The translations under genes were made by a program, and so were the position numbers. From assembly GCF_000597725.1 (NCBI RefSeq), contig NZ_JFBL01000005.1, forward strand, positions 1 through 64,000: a stretch of 64,000 bases of DNA. The letters are read 5' to 3'. Positions 1-7,287 of the stretch are shown here, one piece after another. Position 1 is the stretch's first letter. Every line of letters begins with the position of its first letter. Source of the DNA: Sulfurospirillum arcachonense DSM 9755. Lineage in GTDB: Bacteria; Campylobacterota; Campylobacteria; Campylobacterales; Sulfurospirillaceae. The notes under the pieces were generated by a model. The model saw only the letters and a list, made by a program, of their open reading frames with translations, searched no databases and had not been told where the DNA came from.

Positions 1-8
1 CTCTCCAT
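1..8 (-). CDS. 5' end of a gene running off the left edge
   Basis: Only the first codons (ATG GAG ...) of a leftward gene are inside the window, so the product cannot be named. A GGAG ribosome binding site (complement of 17-20) lies eight bases upstream of the ATG at 8-6. A promoter-like TATAAT sits at 289-284. The roughly 270-nt leader between them is packed with inverted repeats and shares an element with the typA leader. The start is inferred from the ribosome binding site and leader architecture; no coding sequence is available to confirm it. Confidence 0.5.
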
Positions 9-277
9 AAAATTGTCTCCTTTAACTTGAACTAAGTCCAAGTTAAATTCCTCTCACTAAAGCTTACTCTTCGAGTAGACTTTAGTTTGAATCTAGACTA
101 ACACTATGAAGTGTTGATTGTTAACTTATTTAGAGATAGTTAATCTCTTTTTATAAGTTATCCCTGACCTGTAAAGTCGCTTATTTAGATTTCAAAGTTT
201 GATTTAACATTTATAATTTTAATGAACTTGATAACCCCTAAAATAGGGACTCTCTTACGCCCGTTCTCTCAAACGAG
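9..277 (-). ncRNA. Long structured 5' leader RNA of the left-edge gene
   Basis: Read on the minus strand this stretch contains consecutive inverted repeats. Positions 261-265/272-277 form a 4-6 bp stem. 236-240/244-248 is a perfect CCCTA/TAGGG hairpin. 122-129/153-160 plus 132-137/143-148 form a 14-bp two-part stem. 100-105/110-115 is AACACT/AGTGTT. 56-62/80-86 plus 65-69/73-77 form a 12-bp two-part stem. 21-29/39-47 is a perfect 9-bp hairpin directly against the ribosome binding site. GTTATC at 157-162 can alternatively pair with GATAAC at 230-235, competing with the large stem. It has no tRNA, tmRNA, RNase P or riboswitch consensus that I recognise. Cis-regulatory function is an inference. 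Confidence 0.55.
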
Positions 278-283
278 GACGAA

Positions 284-289
284 ATTATA
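284..289 (-). promoter_or_regulatory. Predicted -10 box for the leftward leader
   Basis: TATAAT on the minus strand, followed about seven bases later by the start of the structured leader. Campylobacterota sigma-70 promoters often lack a clear -35 box, and none is obvious here. The predicted transcription start is near 277. Confidence 0.45.
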
Positions 290-448
290 TACAATACTTA
301 CTTAATACTTGCTTAGCTTTATTTATAGATATAATAATATTTTTTACTACCTATTTTAATGCTATTTTGTATTCCATTATAACTGTTACGATAGGAGACC
401 TAAAAAGTAAAATATATTTTAACTTTAAGAACTATTTATATAGATTAT

Positions 449-457
449 TGTTATACT
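449..457 (+). promoter_or_regulatory. Predicted extended -10 promoter of the 161-aa protein gene
   Basis: TG-T-TATACT at 449-457 matches an extended -10 element. It would place the transcript start near 464 and leave a 20-nt leader containing the ribosome binding site AAGGAG at 473-478. Confidence 0.45.
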
Positions 458-484
458 AATTATAATTTATTCAAGGAGTGTGCC

Positions 485-970
485 ATGAAAAAGATTATAA
501 TTACTCTATGTTTAACATGTTTAGTTCTTTTTGCTAGCGATACCGTATCTAGTGATGATAATAACTGTGTTGAAACTATAGAAAGTGAAGTTGTTAAAAT
601 TGTCCATTCTAAAGCAAATGGGGAAGAAAAACAAAAAGCAATTGACTTACTTAAAAAAAGAGTATCAACAAATAATCACGATACTTGTGAATCTCAACTG
701 CAAGAGGAGATAAAACGTCTTGTATTTGGTGATAAAAAAGTTGAACCTAATTCAATAGTAAAAAAACATATTAAAAAAATTAAAGCAAATGTAGATACAG
801 CTGACATGAATGCGCAAGATTGTATAGCTAACTTTGAAGCTGAAGTTATTAAAATAATAAATTCTAATCCTAATAACAGTGATAAAGAAAAAACGAAACA
901 AATAATGCATGAAATAATGCATGAAAGTGTAAAAGAAAATTGTGAATCTGAATTTAAATTAGTTAAATAA
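485..970 (+). CDS. Exported protein with a duplicated two-cysteine module
   Basis: 161 aa. Residues 1 to about 18 form a signal peptide (Lys-Lys then a hydrophobic stretch), so export to the periplasm is likely. The mature part contains two related segments. Each starts with Cys followed by an acidic helix of the type E-x-E-V-x-K-I and ends with C-E-S. The cysteines are C28 and C68 in the first copy and C113 and C153 in the second, exactly 40 residues apart in both. This suggests one disulfide per module, although no bonding can be shown. The linker is Lys-rich. It is a single gene with its own promoter and a following terminator. I do not recognise the family, and the function is unknown. 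Confidence 0.85.
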   Translation: MKKIIITLCLTCLVLFASDTVSSDDNNCVETIESEVVKIVHSKANGEEKQKAIDLLKKRVSTNNHDTCESQLQEEIKRLVFGDKKVEPNSIVKKHIKKIKANVDTADMNAQDCIANFEAEVIKIINSNPNNSDKEKTKQIMHEIMHESVKENCESEFKLVK

Positions 971-983
971 ATAATTTCAATGC

Positions 984-1028
984 AGAGTTATCACCTAATG
1001 ATGGTAACTCTAGCCTAATTTATTTTTT
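984..1028 (+). terminator. Rho-independent terminator after the 161-aa protein gene
   Basis: AGAGTTA at 984-990 pairs with TAACTCT at 1005-1011, with an inner ACC/GGT, and is followed by a T-rich stretch (1019-1028). Confidence 0.7.
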
Positions 1029-1044
1029 ATTAACTATACTTCTA

Positions 1045-1050
1045 TATAAT
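1045..1050 (+). promoter_or_regulatory. Predicted -10 box of the BI-1 family gene
   Basis: TATAAT at 1045-1050, about 30 bases upstream of the start codon at 1080, with AAGGAG in between. Confidence 0.5.
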
Positions 1051-1079
1051 AACACTAATTAAAGATATAAGGAGTGAAA

Positions 1080-1781
1080 ATGGGATTATACGATAGAAAT
1101 TACATAAGAAATAATGTACAAGAAAATACTTACGAAAAAACTCAAACAAGAAGTAATCAAGGTGTTTTTATAAAACAAACTTATCAACTTTTTGCAGCAT
1201 CTCTTTTAGCAGCAACTGTTGGTGCCTATATTGGTATAGGAATGGCTGGATTAATTGCAAGCTTTTATTGGGGCTTTGTCATTTTAGAATTCGGACTATT
1301 ATTTGGAGTATATGCAGCTAAGAAAAAAGCTGGGTTAAATCTAATTTTATTGTTCGGATTTACATTTATGAGTGGATTAACACTTGCACCTTTGCTAACA
1401 CACATACTAGGAATGGCTGGTGGTGCTTCTATCATAGCTAATGCCTTTATGTTAACAACTGTTTCATTTGGTGGGTTATCTCTATTTGCTATGAATACTA
1501 AAAGAGATTTTAGCGCAATGGGAAAAATGCTATTTATAACTTTAATAGTAGTTGTTGTAGCAAGTTTAATCAATATTTTCCTAGGTAGCCCTATAATGCA
1601 ATTAATCATTGCTAGCATAAGTTCTATTTTATTTAGTGCTTTTATCCTTTATGATACACAAAATATTATTAGAGGAGCTTATGAAACACCAATTGAAGGT
1701 GCTATAGCTTTATACCTAGACTTTTTAAATCTATTTATTTCACTTTTACAGATATTAGGTATTTTTGGAAGAGATGAATAA
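1080..1781 (+). CDS. BAX inhibitor-1 (BI-1/YbhL-type) membrane protein
   Basis: About 233 aa with a short hydrophilic N-terminus and seven predicted membrane segments from about residue 30 to the end. This matches the Bax-inhibitor-1/YccA family, including the conserved C-terminal region with DTQNII and an acidic LDFLNLF segment. Family members are calcium-leak or stress-related inner-membrane proteins; the bacterial physiological role is poorly defined. A GTG at 1074 also opens the frame but lies inside the ribosome binding site AAGGAG (1069-1074), so the ATG at 1080 is preferred. The stop overlaps the start of the next gene (ATGAATAA), which suggests translational coupling with the thiamin gene, though no functional link is known. 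Confidence 0.85.
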   Translation: MGLYDRNYIRNNVQENTYEKTQTRSNQGVFIKQTYQLFAASLLAATVGAYIGIGMAGLIASFYWGFVILEFGLLFGVYAAKKKAGLNLILLFGFTFMSGLTLAPLLTHILGMAGGASIIANAFMLTTVSFGGLSLFAMNTKRDFSAMGKMLFITLIVVVVASLINIFLGSPIMQLIIASISSILFSAFILYDTQNIIRGAYETPIEGAIALYLDFLNLFISLLQILGIFGRDE

Positions 1782-2184
1782 AACAAAAGAGGAGGTTTTA
1801 CCTCCTCAAACACTTCGTATCCTTGATGCTAATTTTAACCGTCTAAGAGAAGGTATAAGAGTTGTAGAAGATATTTGCAGATATTACAAAAACTCAAAAG
1901 AGTTATCTTCACAACTAAAAGAGTTAAGACACAAATCAAGAGTTGAAAACTACAAAAAATTGCTTACATGTAGAGATATAACAAATGATCCTTTAAAGCA
2001 AACTACTAATAGCGAAAAAACGAGAGAATCACTAGAAGCTGTAATACTATCAAATATAAAAAGGGCTCAAGAAAGTGCTAGAGTTTTAGAAGAAATTTTC
2101 AAGCTATTTGATACACAAAATGCTGAAAAATTTAAACAAATAAGATACGATTTATATAAATTAGAACAAGATATACTGATTTAA
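1774..2184 (+). CDS. thiD2: ThiD2-family hydroxymethylpyrimidine phosphate kinase
   Basis: 136 aa. The N-terminal segment LRILDANFNRLREGIRVVED and the later ARVLEEIFK are the signature of the ThiD2 family. This domain is often fused to thiamin-phosphate synthase, and characterised members phosphorylate HMP-P in thiamin biosynthesis. Here it stands alone with no ThiE domain. The ATG at 1774 overlaps the stop of the BI-1 gene. A TTG at 1765 is an alternative in-frame start with no better ribosome binding site. Codons 6-11 lie inside a perfect 8-bp inverted repeat (1789-1807) that could fold in the mRNA close to the start. The assignment rests on motif memory, not a profile search. Confidence 0.7.
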   Translation: MNKTKEEVLPPQTLRILDANFNRLREGIRVVEDICRYYKNSKELSSQLKELRHKSRVENYKKLLTCRDITNDPLKQTTNSEKTRESLEAVILSNIKRAQESARVLEEIFKLFDTQNAEKFKQIRYDLYKLEQDILI

Positions 2185-2215
2185 AAGACAGGAGAAAAAT
2201 CCCCTATCTTTTAAA
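2180..2215. terminator. Bidirectional terminator between thiD2 and the psrC-like gene
   Basis: TTTAAAAGA at 2180-2188 pairs with TCTTTTAAA at 2207-2215, with an inner GG/CC. It separates convergent genes, and the arms themselves supply a T-rich end in both directions. Confidence 0.65.
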
Positions 2216-2218
2216 TAT

Positions 2219-3481
2219 CTAATGCTCTCTTAAATCACCAATTGAAAATAAACTATCAAAAAGTTTATAAATAAGAAGACACACTCCAACAGAACCAAAA
2301 ACTATCAAAATTTCTCCAAGGTGTGGCTTTACATAATTAAAATGACTTGCAATATCGTAAAAATCATACGTTTCATAGCCAGTACCAAATCTATTTGACA
2401 TTGGATTCGCATTTCCTCCATAAACAAAAAGAAATCTTCCTACATACCCACCAATAACAACACTTATAGACGAGATAAGAGTCCAAATTGGTTTTCCTGG
2501 TTTAATGACAAGTAAAAAAGGTAAAGCAAGTGCTAATAATATATATCCCAAAAAGTAAACATATTTAAATGGTCCAAACAAAATTAAAAATGTCCAATCT
2601 TTATCTACTGCCATATATCCAAAAACTTCATATATTGCTAAAATAGAGATAAAAAACAACATTGCTTTTCTAATTTTCTCCATAAGTTCTTTGTATTCAA
2701 ATTTATTTTTGTGAACTAAATAAGAATAAACCCCCATAATACCTAAAGAAGAAACGAAAGCGGAAATAATAAAATAAAACATCAATACTGGAAATTCTGT
2801 CCATAAATGGCGTGCTGTATTCATTGAAAAAAGTTTTGCTTGAATAAAGTATTCAACTAAATCAACACCAATACTTAATACAAGAATAGGAAGTGCTAAT
2901 CTTTTAGCTAATTCTCTTTTATTTGTCAGAATTAAATAAATTTCAAATAAAACAAAAGGTATATAGGTACAATATAACGGTAACATAAGCCACATTCCAG
3001 TGTTAACATTTGGAGTCAATATCATCCATAACATATTAAGCATATTTAAATCTGTTGCGATTGTAAACAACCCTGCAAATACCATAGAAATACCTGTAAC
3101 CATGAAACCTGCAGCTACCTTTGCAACTAAATGCATATTCATGAGTTCTGCAAGAGCTACTAAAAATATAATTCCACTGCCTGTATAAATCATATACATG
3201 TAATTAACAATAAAAAGGGTCCAAGGAACTTCTCTACTCACTTCTCCAACAGTTCCAAATACTGCTAATTTCATAGCTTCTTTAAGAGCTGGATTTGTAG
3301 GATCCATACCAGATGCATGTGCAGTTGCAGCTTCGCTAAAATATCTAAGATCAAATATTTCCAAAATACCTACACATGCAAGCCCTAACAAAATATACGA
3401 TAAAAGCATTACTTTATTAAATAAAAGGTCTTTAATACTCACTTTATTTATTGTAAGTCCTGCAAAGATTATCTTTTCCAT
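2219..3481 (-). CDS. psrC: PsrC/NrfD-like membrane subunit, second operon
   Basis: 420 aa, polytopic, with about ten hydrophobic segments, of the NrfD/PsrC type. This subunit is the membrane anchor and quinone-reactive site of polysulfide or thiosulfate reductases. It lies directly downstream of psrB- and psrA-like genes on the same strand, and its start overlaps the end of the ferredoxin gene by 13 bases, so the three are surely one transcript. It is longer than the paralogue at 8535-9701 and only loosely similar, so the two complexes may differ in quinone coupling. Substrate (polysulfide, thiosulfate or sulfur) cannot be read from the sequence. Confidence 0.85.
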   Translation of the reverse strand: MEKIIFAGLTINKVSIKDLLFNKVMLLSYILLGLACVGILEIFDLRYFSEAATAHASGMDPTNPALKEAMKLAVFGTVGEVSREVPWTLFIVNYMYMIYTGSGIIFLVALAELMNMHLVAKVAAGFMVTGISMVFAGLFTIATDLNMLNMLWMILTPNVNTGMWLMLPLYCTYIPFVLFEIYLILTNKRELAKRLALPILVLSIGVDLVEYFIQAKLFSMNTARHLWTEFPVLMFYFIISAFVSSLGIMGVYSYLVHKNKFEYKELMEKIRKAMLFFISILAIYEVFGYMAVDKDWTFLILFGPFKYVYFLGYILLALALPFLLVIKPGKPIWTLISSISVVIGGYVGRFLFVYGGNANPMSNRFGTGYETYDFYDIASHFNYVKPHLGEILIVFGSVGVCLLIYKLFDSLFSIGDLREH

Positions 3482-4131
3482 TCTATACTCCTTAAATCTC
3501 TTGCATAATTATATACTGGCTTAAAATCATCCCATGTATGTATAATAGTATCGTGTGAAATACTCTGCTTTGCATAATGCTCATCGTCTGGTACTATATA
3601 AAATAATTTTGGTAAAGTACCTGACTTTTCTTTTTGAAAAAAGAATCTTTTTGTTTTAAGAAGTTGTACTAAATCACTTTCTTCATCATCTAAATCACCA
3701 AAAAGTCTTACTTTTGTTGGACAAGTTGCTTGGCAAGCGGTTGTTCCATATTCTTCTATTCTATGATCACAAAAAGTACACTTATCTACAGCAACCATCG
3801 TATCATCTATAAACCTTGCATCATAAGGACATGCTTCCATACACCCTTTACATAATATGCACATGCTTGGATCTACTTTTACAATACCACCTGCGACAAC
3901 ATGACTCGCATGCGTAGGACACACATTTACACAAGGTGCATTAATACAGTGATTACATTGGGATGGATATAAGTTCATATATGGTTTGCCAAATATAGTA
4001 CCTTCAACTGCTCCTACCCAAATTCGTTGTTTGTGAGCTCCTAATTGAACACCATTTTCTTCCTTACATGCTGTTTCACATGCTTTACAATTTATACAAT
4101 TTTGATAATTAAGTGCCATTGCATAGTTCAT
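3469..4131 (-). CDS. psrB: PsrB-like four-cluster ferredoxin subunit, second operon
   Basis: 220 aa. Four cysteine groups are visible (CINCKACETAC, CNHCINAPCVNVC, CILCKGCMEAC and CTFC...CQATC), the pattern of four [4Fe-4S] clusters in the PhsB/PsrB/DmsB electron-transfer subunit. It carries electrons between the molybdenum subunit and the membrane subunit. It has no signal peptide of its own; such subunits are exported with the Tat-targeted catalytic partner. Two bases separate it from psrA, and it overlaps psrC. The C-terminal extension after residue 170 is longer than in the paralogue at 9711-10274. Confidence 0.9.
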   Translation of the reverse strand: MNYAMALNYQNCINCKACETACKEENGVQLGAHKQRIWVGAVEGTIFGKPYMNLYPSQCNHCINAPCVNVCPTHASHVVAGGIVKVDPSMCILCKGCMEACPYDARFIDDTMVAVDKCTFCDHRIEEYGTTACQATCPTKVRLFGDLDDEESDLVQLLKTKRFFFQKEKSGTLPKLFYIVPDDEHYAKQSISHDTIIHTWDDFKPVYNYARDLRSIEWKR

Positions 4132-4133
4132 AA

Positions 4134-6569
4134 TTACACCTTTCTTAACGATACGATAGTATCATGCATAATTGCACTACCAAATACTGGTTCAATCCTA
4201 TCTTCAATAATTTCATTGTCACTCGCTCCATTTCTATGAGCAAATGTCAAACCTGTAGATTTTGCACCAAAACCATGAATATAAAAAACAGTATTAGGAA
4301 CAATTTTTGCCGTAGGATACGCTTTAATCTTTACCTGCCCCACTTTACTTGTTACTTCAATCATATCACCAAATTTAATATCAAGTAGCTTTGCATCTTT
4401 GTCATTAATCCAAATAAAATTTTCATTCATTAACTCTAAAAGCATAATATTATTCTGCGTTGCATTTTGCGTAAATTGAGCATGCCTTCCACTAATAAAT
4501 TTAAACTTACCTTTTGGAACTTCTACATAATCTGTATCAATCCATGTTGGCATTGTAGCAATTCCTTTCTTCTGCATACTTGCTAACACACACTCTATTT
4601 TTGTACTTGGAGTAGAAAATAGCCTTCTTACTTCTGCGATATCTCGAGGATTTACACAAGTATCTATCTCTTCTGCCTCGTTTTCATTTTCTAATTTAAC
4701 TACTGTATAGTTTTTCTTATCTTCAGGATAGTAGTTATAGCTATTATTATCCAATTTTTCAAAATTTTTCATCATATTTGGATAAAAAATACCTTTTTGA
4801 CGGAGTAAAGTCCATGCTTCTTTGCCATATTGCTTAGTGAATATCTCCTCATTGATATGTTCTTGATTTTCTTCAAAGCTATCAGCAAGGTTAAATCCAT
4901 TTTCTTCATAATAATCTTCTTCACTCTCATCTTTTTCTAAACCTTCAAGCTCTTCTTGAACATCTTCATCATATTTTTTAGTAATTTCCCATAAAGGTTT
5001 AGATAACTTTGTAGCTAATCCCTTCATAATCTCCAAGACAGGTTTACTTTCATACATAGGATCTATGACTTTTTGACGTAAAGCAATTGAAGGTTCAACT
5101 CCAGCAAATGATTTTATAGGATCTTCTCTTTCTAAATAAGTACATTCTGGTAAAATGACATCTGCATACATGGCTGTATCACTTGGCATAGTGTCTATCA
5201 CAACCACTAAATCCAATTTTTCTAACATTTGTTTTGTTTTGGCAGTGTTTGGAACACAAAGCATAGGATTTTGTTTATAAACAAATAATCCTCTTATAGG
5301 ATAGGGTGTTGTACCTTCTACTACCATATTCCTCCAAGCTATCCAAGAACCACTTCCACCAATAATAGCAGCAGCTTTTTTATCTATCCTTCCTTTTGCA
5401 TTTGCATACATTGGTATATTTATTTCATGTCCATCTAATGGTAGTTTTTTACCAAAAACTATACCACCCTTGACATCAATACCACCACCAAGAGCTGTAA
5501 ATATAGCTTGAGCACGTCTTAGTTGAAAATCATTTTTGGCAAAAGTAGAACGACGACCTTGATAATAAATTGATTGAGGTGCATTTGCCATAAACTCTGT
5601 TGCAACTCGACAAATATCTTTTGCTGGAATTCCTGTAATTTTTTCAGCCCACTCAGGAGTATATCCACTTTCTATGATATGCTTTCTATACTCTTCAAAT
5701 CCATTAAAATTATTTTTGACATACGTTCTATTATATATCTCTTTAATCAATACTTGATAAGTTAAAGCTAAAACAAAAGCTAAATCAGTTCCAGGCTTAA
5801 TTGCCAAATAGGTATCTGCATGAGCTGCTGTATTTGTAAATCTTGGATCTACGACAATTAGTTTTGTCCCTCTCCCTCTTGTTCTTTTAAAAAGATCCAT
5901 TGTATCTGGTGTTACTATTGCCTCTGCACGATTTGCTCCACCCATAATGACATATTTTGCATTGTTTAAATCAGCTTGACCATATCCTCCAATAGTAAGA
6001 GCATATCCAGAAACTGCAGTTTGTAAACATATAGATGCATGGTTTATAAAATTTGTAGAACCAAATTTATCTGCCATAAAAGATTTATAGGTATGCTCTG
6101 CCATACCTTCACCAGCACAATACCCTATGCAAGAACGATTATCTTTCTCTTCATCTAAAATCTTTACCATTTTATCCTTGATATACTCATTTGCCTCATC
6201 CCAAGTTGCACGCCTAAATTTTCCATCTCCCCTTTCCCCGTCTCTTATAAGAGGATATTTAAGTCTGTCAGGGTCATATAAGGCATGAATACCTGCAGCC
6301 CCTCTTGCACATAACATATTTTTCGATTTTGGAAAATAGGGATTAGGATCTAATTTTACCACTACCCCATTTTGAACCTGAGCAATCACCGCACATTTGT
6401 TTACACACATTTCACAAATGGTAGGCACTTTCTTCATAAGTACATTATCTAGTTTCTCTTTTTGAGAGCTACTTGCCATAATGTCTGTTGAACTTAGCAC
6501 TGTTCCGCCAAGAACACTAAGTGCAACACTACTTTGAAGAAATCTACGTCTTGAGATCTCTACTTTCAT
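4134..6569 (-). CDS. psrA: PsrA/PhsA-like molybdopterin oxidoreductase, second operon
   Basis: 811 aa catalytic subunit of a polysulfide/thiosulfate-reductase-type enzyme. A Tat signal (SRRRFL, residues 6-11) directs export. C52, C55, C59 and C87 form the N-terminal [4Fe-4S] site. C181 in NHASIC sits where molybdenum ligands occur in this family. The domain that closes the cofactor is at the C-terminus. An acidic insertion around residues 530-575 (many Glu/Asp) is also present in the paralogue at 10277-12619. First gene of a psrABC operon with a perfect inverted repeat just upstream. The direction of catalysis (sulfur reduction or oxidation) is not determined by sequence alone. Confidence 0.9.
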   Translation of the reverse strand: MKVEISRRRFLQSSVALSVLGGTVLSSTDIMASSSQKEKLDNVLMKKVPTICEMCVNKCAVIAQVQNGVVVKLDPNPYFPKSKNMLCARGAAGIHALYDPDRLKYPLIRDGERGDGKFRRATWDEANEYIKDKMVKILDEEKDNRSCIGYCAGEGMAEHTYKSFMADKFGSTNFINHASICLQTAVSGYALTIGGYGQADLNNAKYVIMGGANRAEAIVTPDTMDLFKRTRGRGTKLIVVDPRFTNTAAHADTYLAIKPGTDLAFVLALTYQVLIKEIYNRTYVKNNFNGFEEYRKHIIESGYTPEWAEKITGIPAKDICRVATEFMANAPQSIYYQGRRSTFAKNDFQLRRAQAIFTALGGGIDVKGGIVFGKKLPLDGHEINIPMYANAKGRIDKKAAAIIGGSGSWIAWRNMVVEGTTPYPIRGLFVYKQNPMLCVPNTAKTKQMLEKLDLVVVIDTMPSDTAMYADVILPECTYLEREDPIKSFAGVEPSIALRQKVIDPMYESKPVLEIMKGLATKLSKPLWEITKKYDEDVQEELEGLEKDESEEDYYEENGFNLADSFEENQEHINEEIFTKQYGKEAWTLLRQKGIFYPNMMKNFEKLDNNSYNYYPEDKKNYTVVKLENENEAEEIDTCVNPRDIAEVRRLFSTPSTKIECVLASMQKKGIATMPTWIDTDYVEVPKGKFKFISGRHAQFTQNATQNNIMLLELMNENFIWINDKDAKLLDIKFGDMIEVTSKVGQVKIKAYPTAKIVPNTVFYIHGFGAKSTGLTFAHRNGASDNEIIEDRIEPVFGSAIMHDTIVSLRKV

Positions 6570-6591
6570 GTTTCTTCTCCATAATTTTATA

Positions 6592-6616
6592 ACTTATAAT
6601 AATGTAAATTATAAGT
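6592..6616. repeat. Perfect 9-bp inverted repeat upstream of psrA (second operon)
   Basis: ACTTATAAT at 6592-6600 and ATTATAAGT at 6608-6616 with a 7-base spacer, 23 bases upstream of the psrA start. It could be an operator or a leader hairpin. No regulator is identified. Confidence 0.6.
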
Positions 6617-6830
6617 AGATAATGTTATTGTAGAGTTAGTTTCTTTATATTATTATTAAAAAATATTTTACTTATAAGTTTAAATTATTTATATAGCATA
6701 TATATGCCTTTATAAAGGATTTTATAAAAAAGTAAAATTTATATAATTTGATAGAAAATTACTAAAAAAGTAAAATTTATTTTTATTAAAAAGAGATAAA
6801 AAGTATATTTTTTTGACTAAATGTGAGAAT
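6617..6830 (-). promoter_or_regulatory. AT-rich control region of the second psr operon
   Basis: No gene is visible between 6570 and 6899. The stretch is over 80% A+T and carries the octamer AAGTAAAA or its complement at 6666-6673, 6730-6737 and 6768-6775. The same octamer recurs upstream of the other psr operon. Because of the base composition, chance recurrence cannot be excluded. Confidence 0.35.
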
Positions 6831-6851
6831 ATGAGGAGTTTAACTCCTCAT
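6831..6851 (-). terminator. Hairpin downstream of the first psr operon
   Basis: ATGAGGAGT and ACTCCTCAT form a perfect 9-bp stem with a 3-base loop, about 50 bases after the stop of the 106-aa gene. There is no immediate T tract, so it may stabilise the 3' end more than terminate. Confidence 0.45.
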
Positions 6852-6899
6852 ACTATATAAAAGAACTCATCTGTTAGCAACAACCTGCTGCATTATTTT

Positions 6900-7220
6900 T
6901 TAACAAGATGGTACATTACCACTATCACTAGCGTAATTAAATAAAAATTCATATACATGAGGTACATATTTATCTTTTAATGGTTTAGCTTTAGGACAAA
7001 TTCTAATTAATTCATCATTAAGTTTGCCTGCATCTTGAAATGCTTTCCATTCTGATTGAGTATGTTTTTTTGCCATAGCTCCACCATCAAAACCACAAGG
7101 TTTTTTCATCTTCTTGATAAAAAGTTTTTGTCCTTTTGCCACTCCTGCAAATGCTGCTGTACTTATGAAACTTAATCCTACTACTGTTGCAAATAACAAT
7201 ACTAATAATTTTTTCAACAC
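6900..7220 (-). CDS. Exported cytochrome c-like protein without a haem motif
   Basis: 106 aa with a signal peptide (residues 1 to about 25). The mature part begins GQKLFIKKMKKPC and continues with AKKHTQSEWKAF, resembling the start of class I cytochrome c domains. The CxxCH haem site is absent; its place is taken by CGFDGG (C42). Further cysteines are C75 and C106, the last residue. It closes the first psr operon after the rhodanese gene. It may be a sulfur carrier or structural partner that lost haem, which is an inference. Comparable small proteins follow psrABC in some Campylobacterota; I have not verified which. Confidence 0.75.
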   Translation of the reverse strand: MLKKLLVLLFATVVGLSFISTAAFAGVAKGQKLFIKKMKKPCGFDGGAMAKKHTQSEWKAFQDAGKLNDELIRICPKAKPLKDKYVPHVYEFLFNYASDSGNVPSC

Positions 7221-7247
7221 TCCCCTTCTCCTTTGTCAATTTGATTC

Positions 7248-7279
7248 TCTACATGTAAAGGAAATCCTTTACATGTAGA
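7248..7279. repeat. Inverted pair of the TTTACATGTA motif between two psr-operon genes
   Basis: Positions 7248-7262 and 7265-7279 are 15-bp perfect complementary arms with a 2-base spacer, each carrying the dispersed TACATGTA core. It lies between the rhodanese gene and the 106-aa gene on the same transcript. No T tract follows on the minus strand, so it may act as an intra-operon attenuator or mRNA stabiliser. Confidence 0.7.
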
Positions 7280-7287
7280 AGTGTAAA

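Noticed and set aside
1-300. Left-edge stretch as tmRNA, RNase P RNA or an rRNA end
   Set aside because: Conserved cores (tmRNA T-arm and CCA end, RNase P GAGGAAAGUCC, 23S signatures) are absent. A start codon with a ribosome binding site at 8-20 explains it better as a leader.
7248-7279. Paired repeats as a CRISPR remnant
   Set aside because: The two copies are inverted and nearly contiguous with no spacer, and the motif is dispersed over the whole window; no cas genes.
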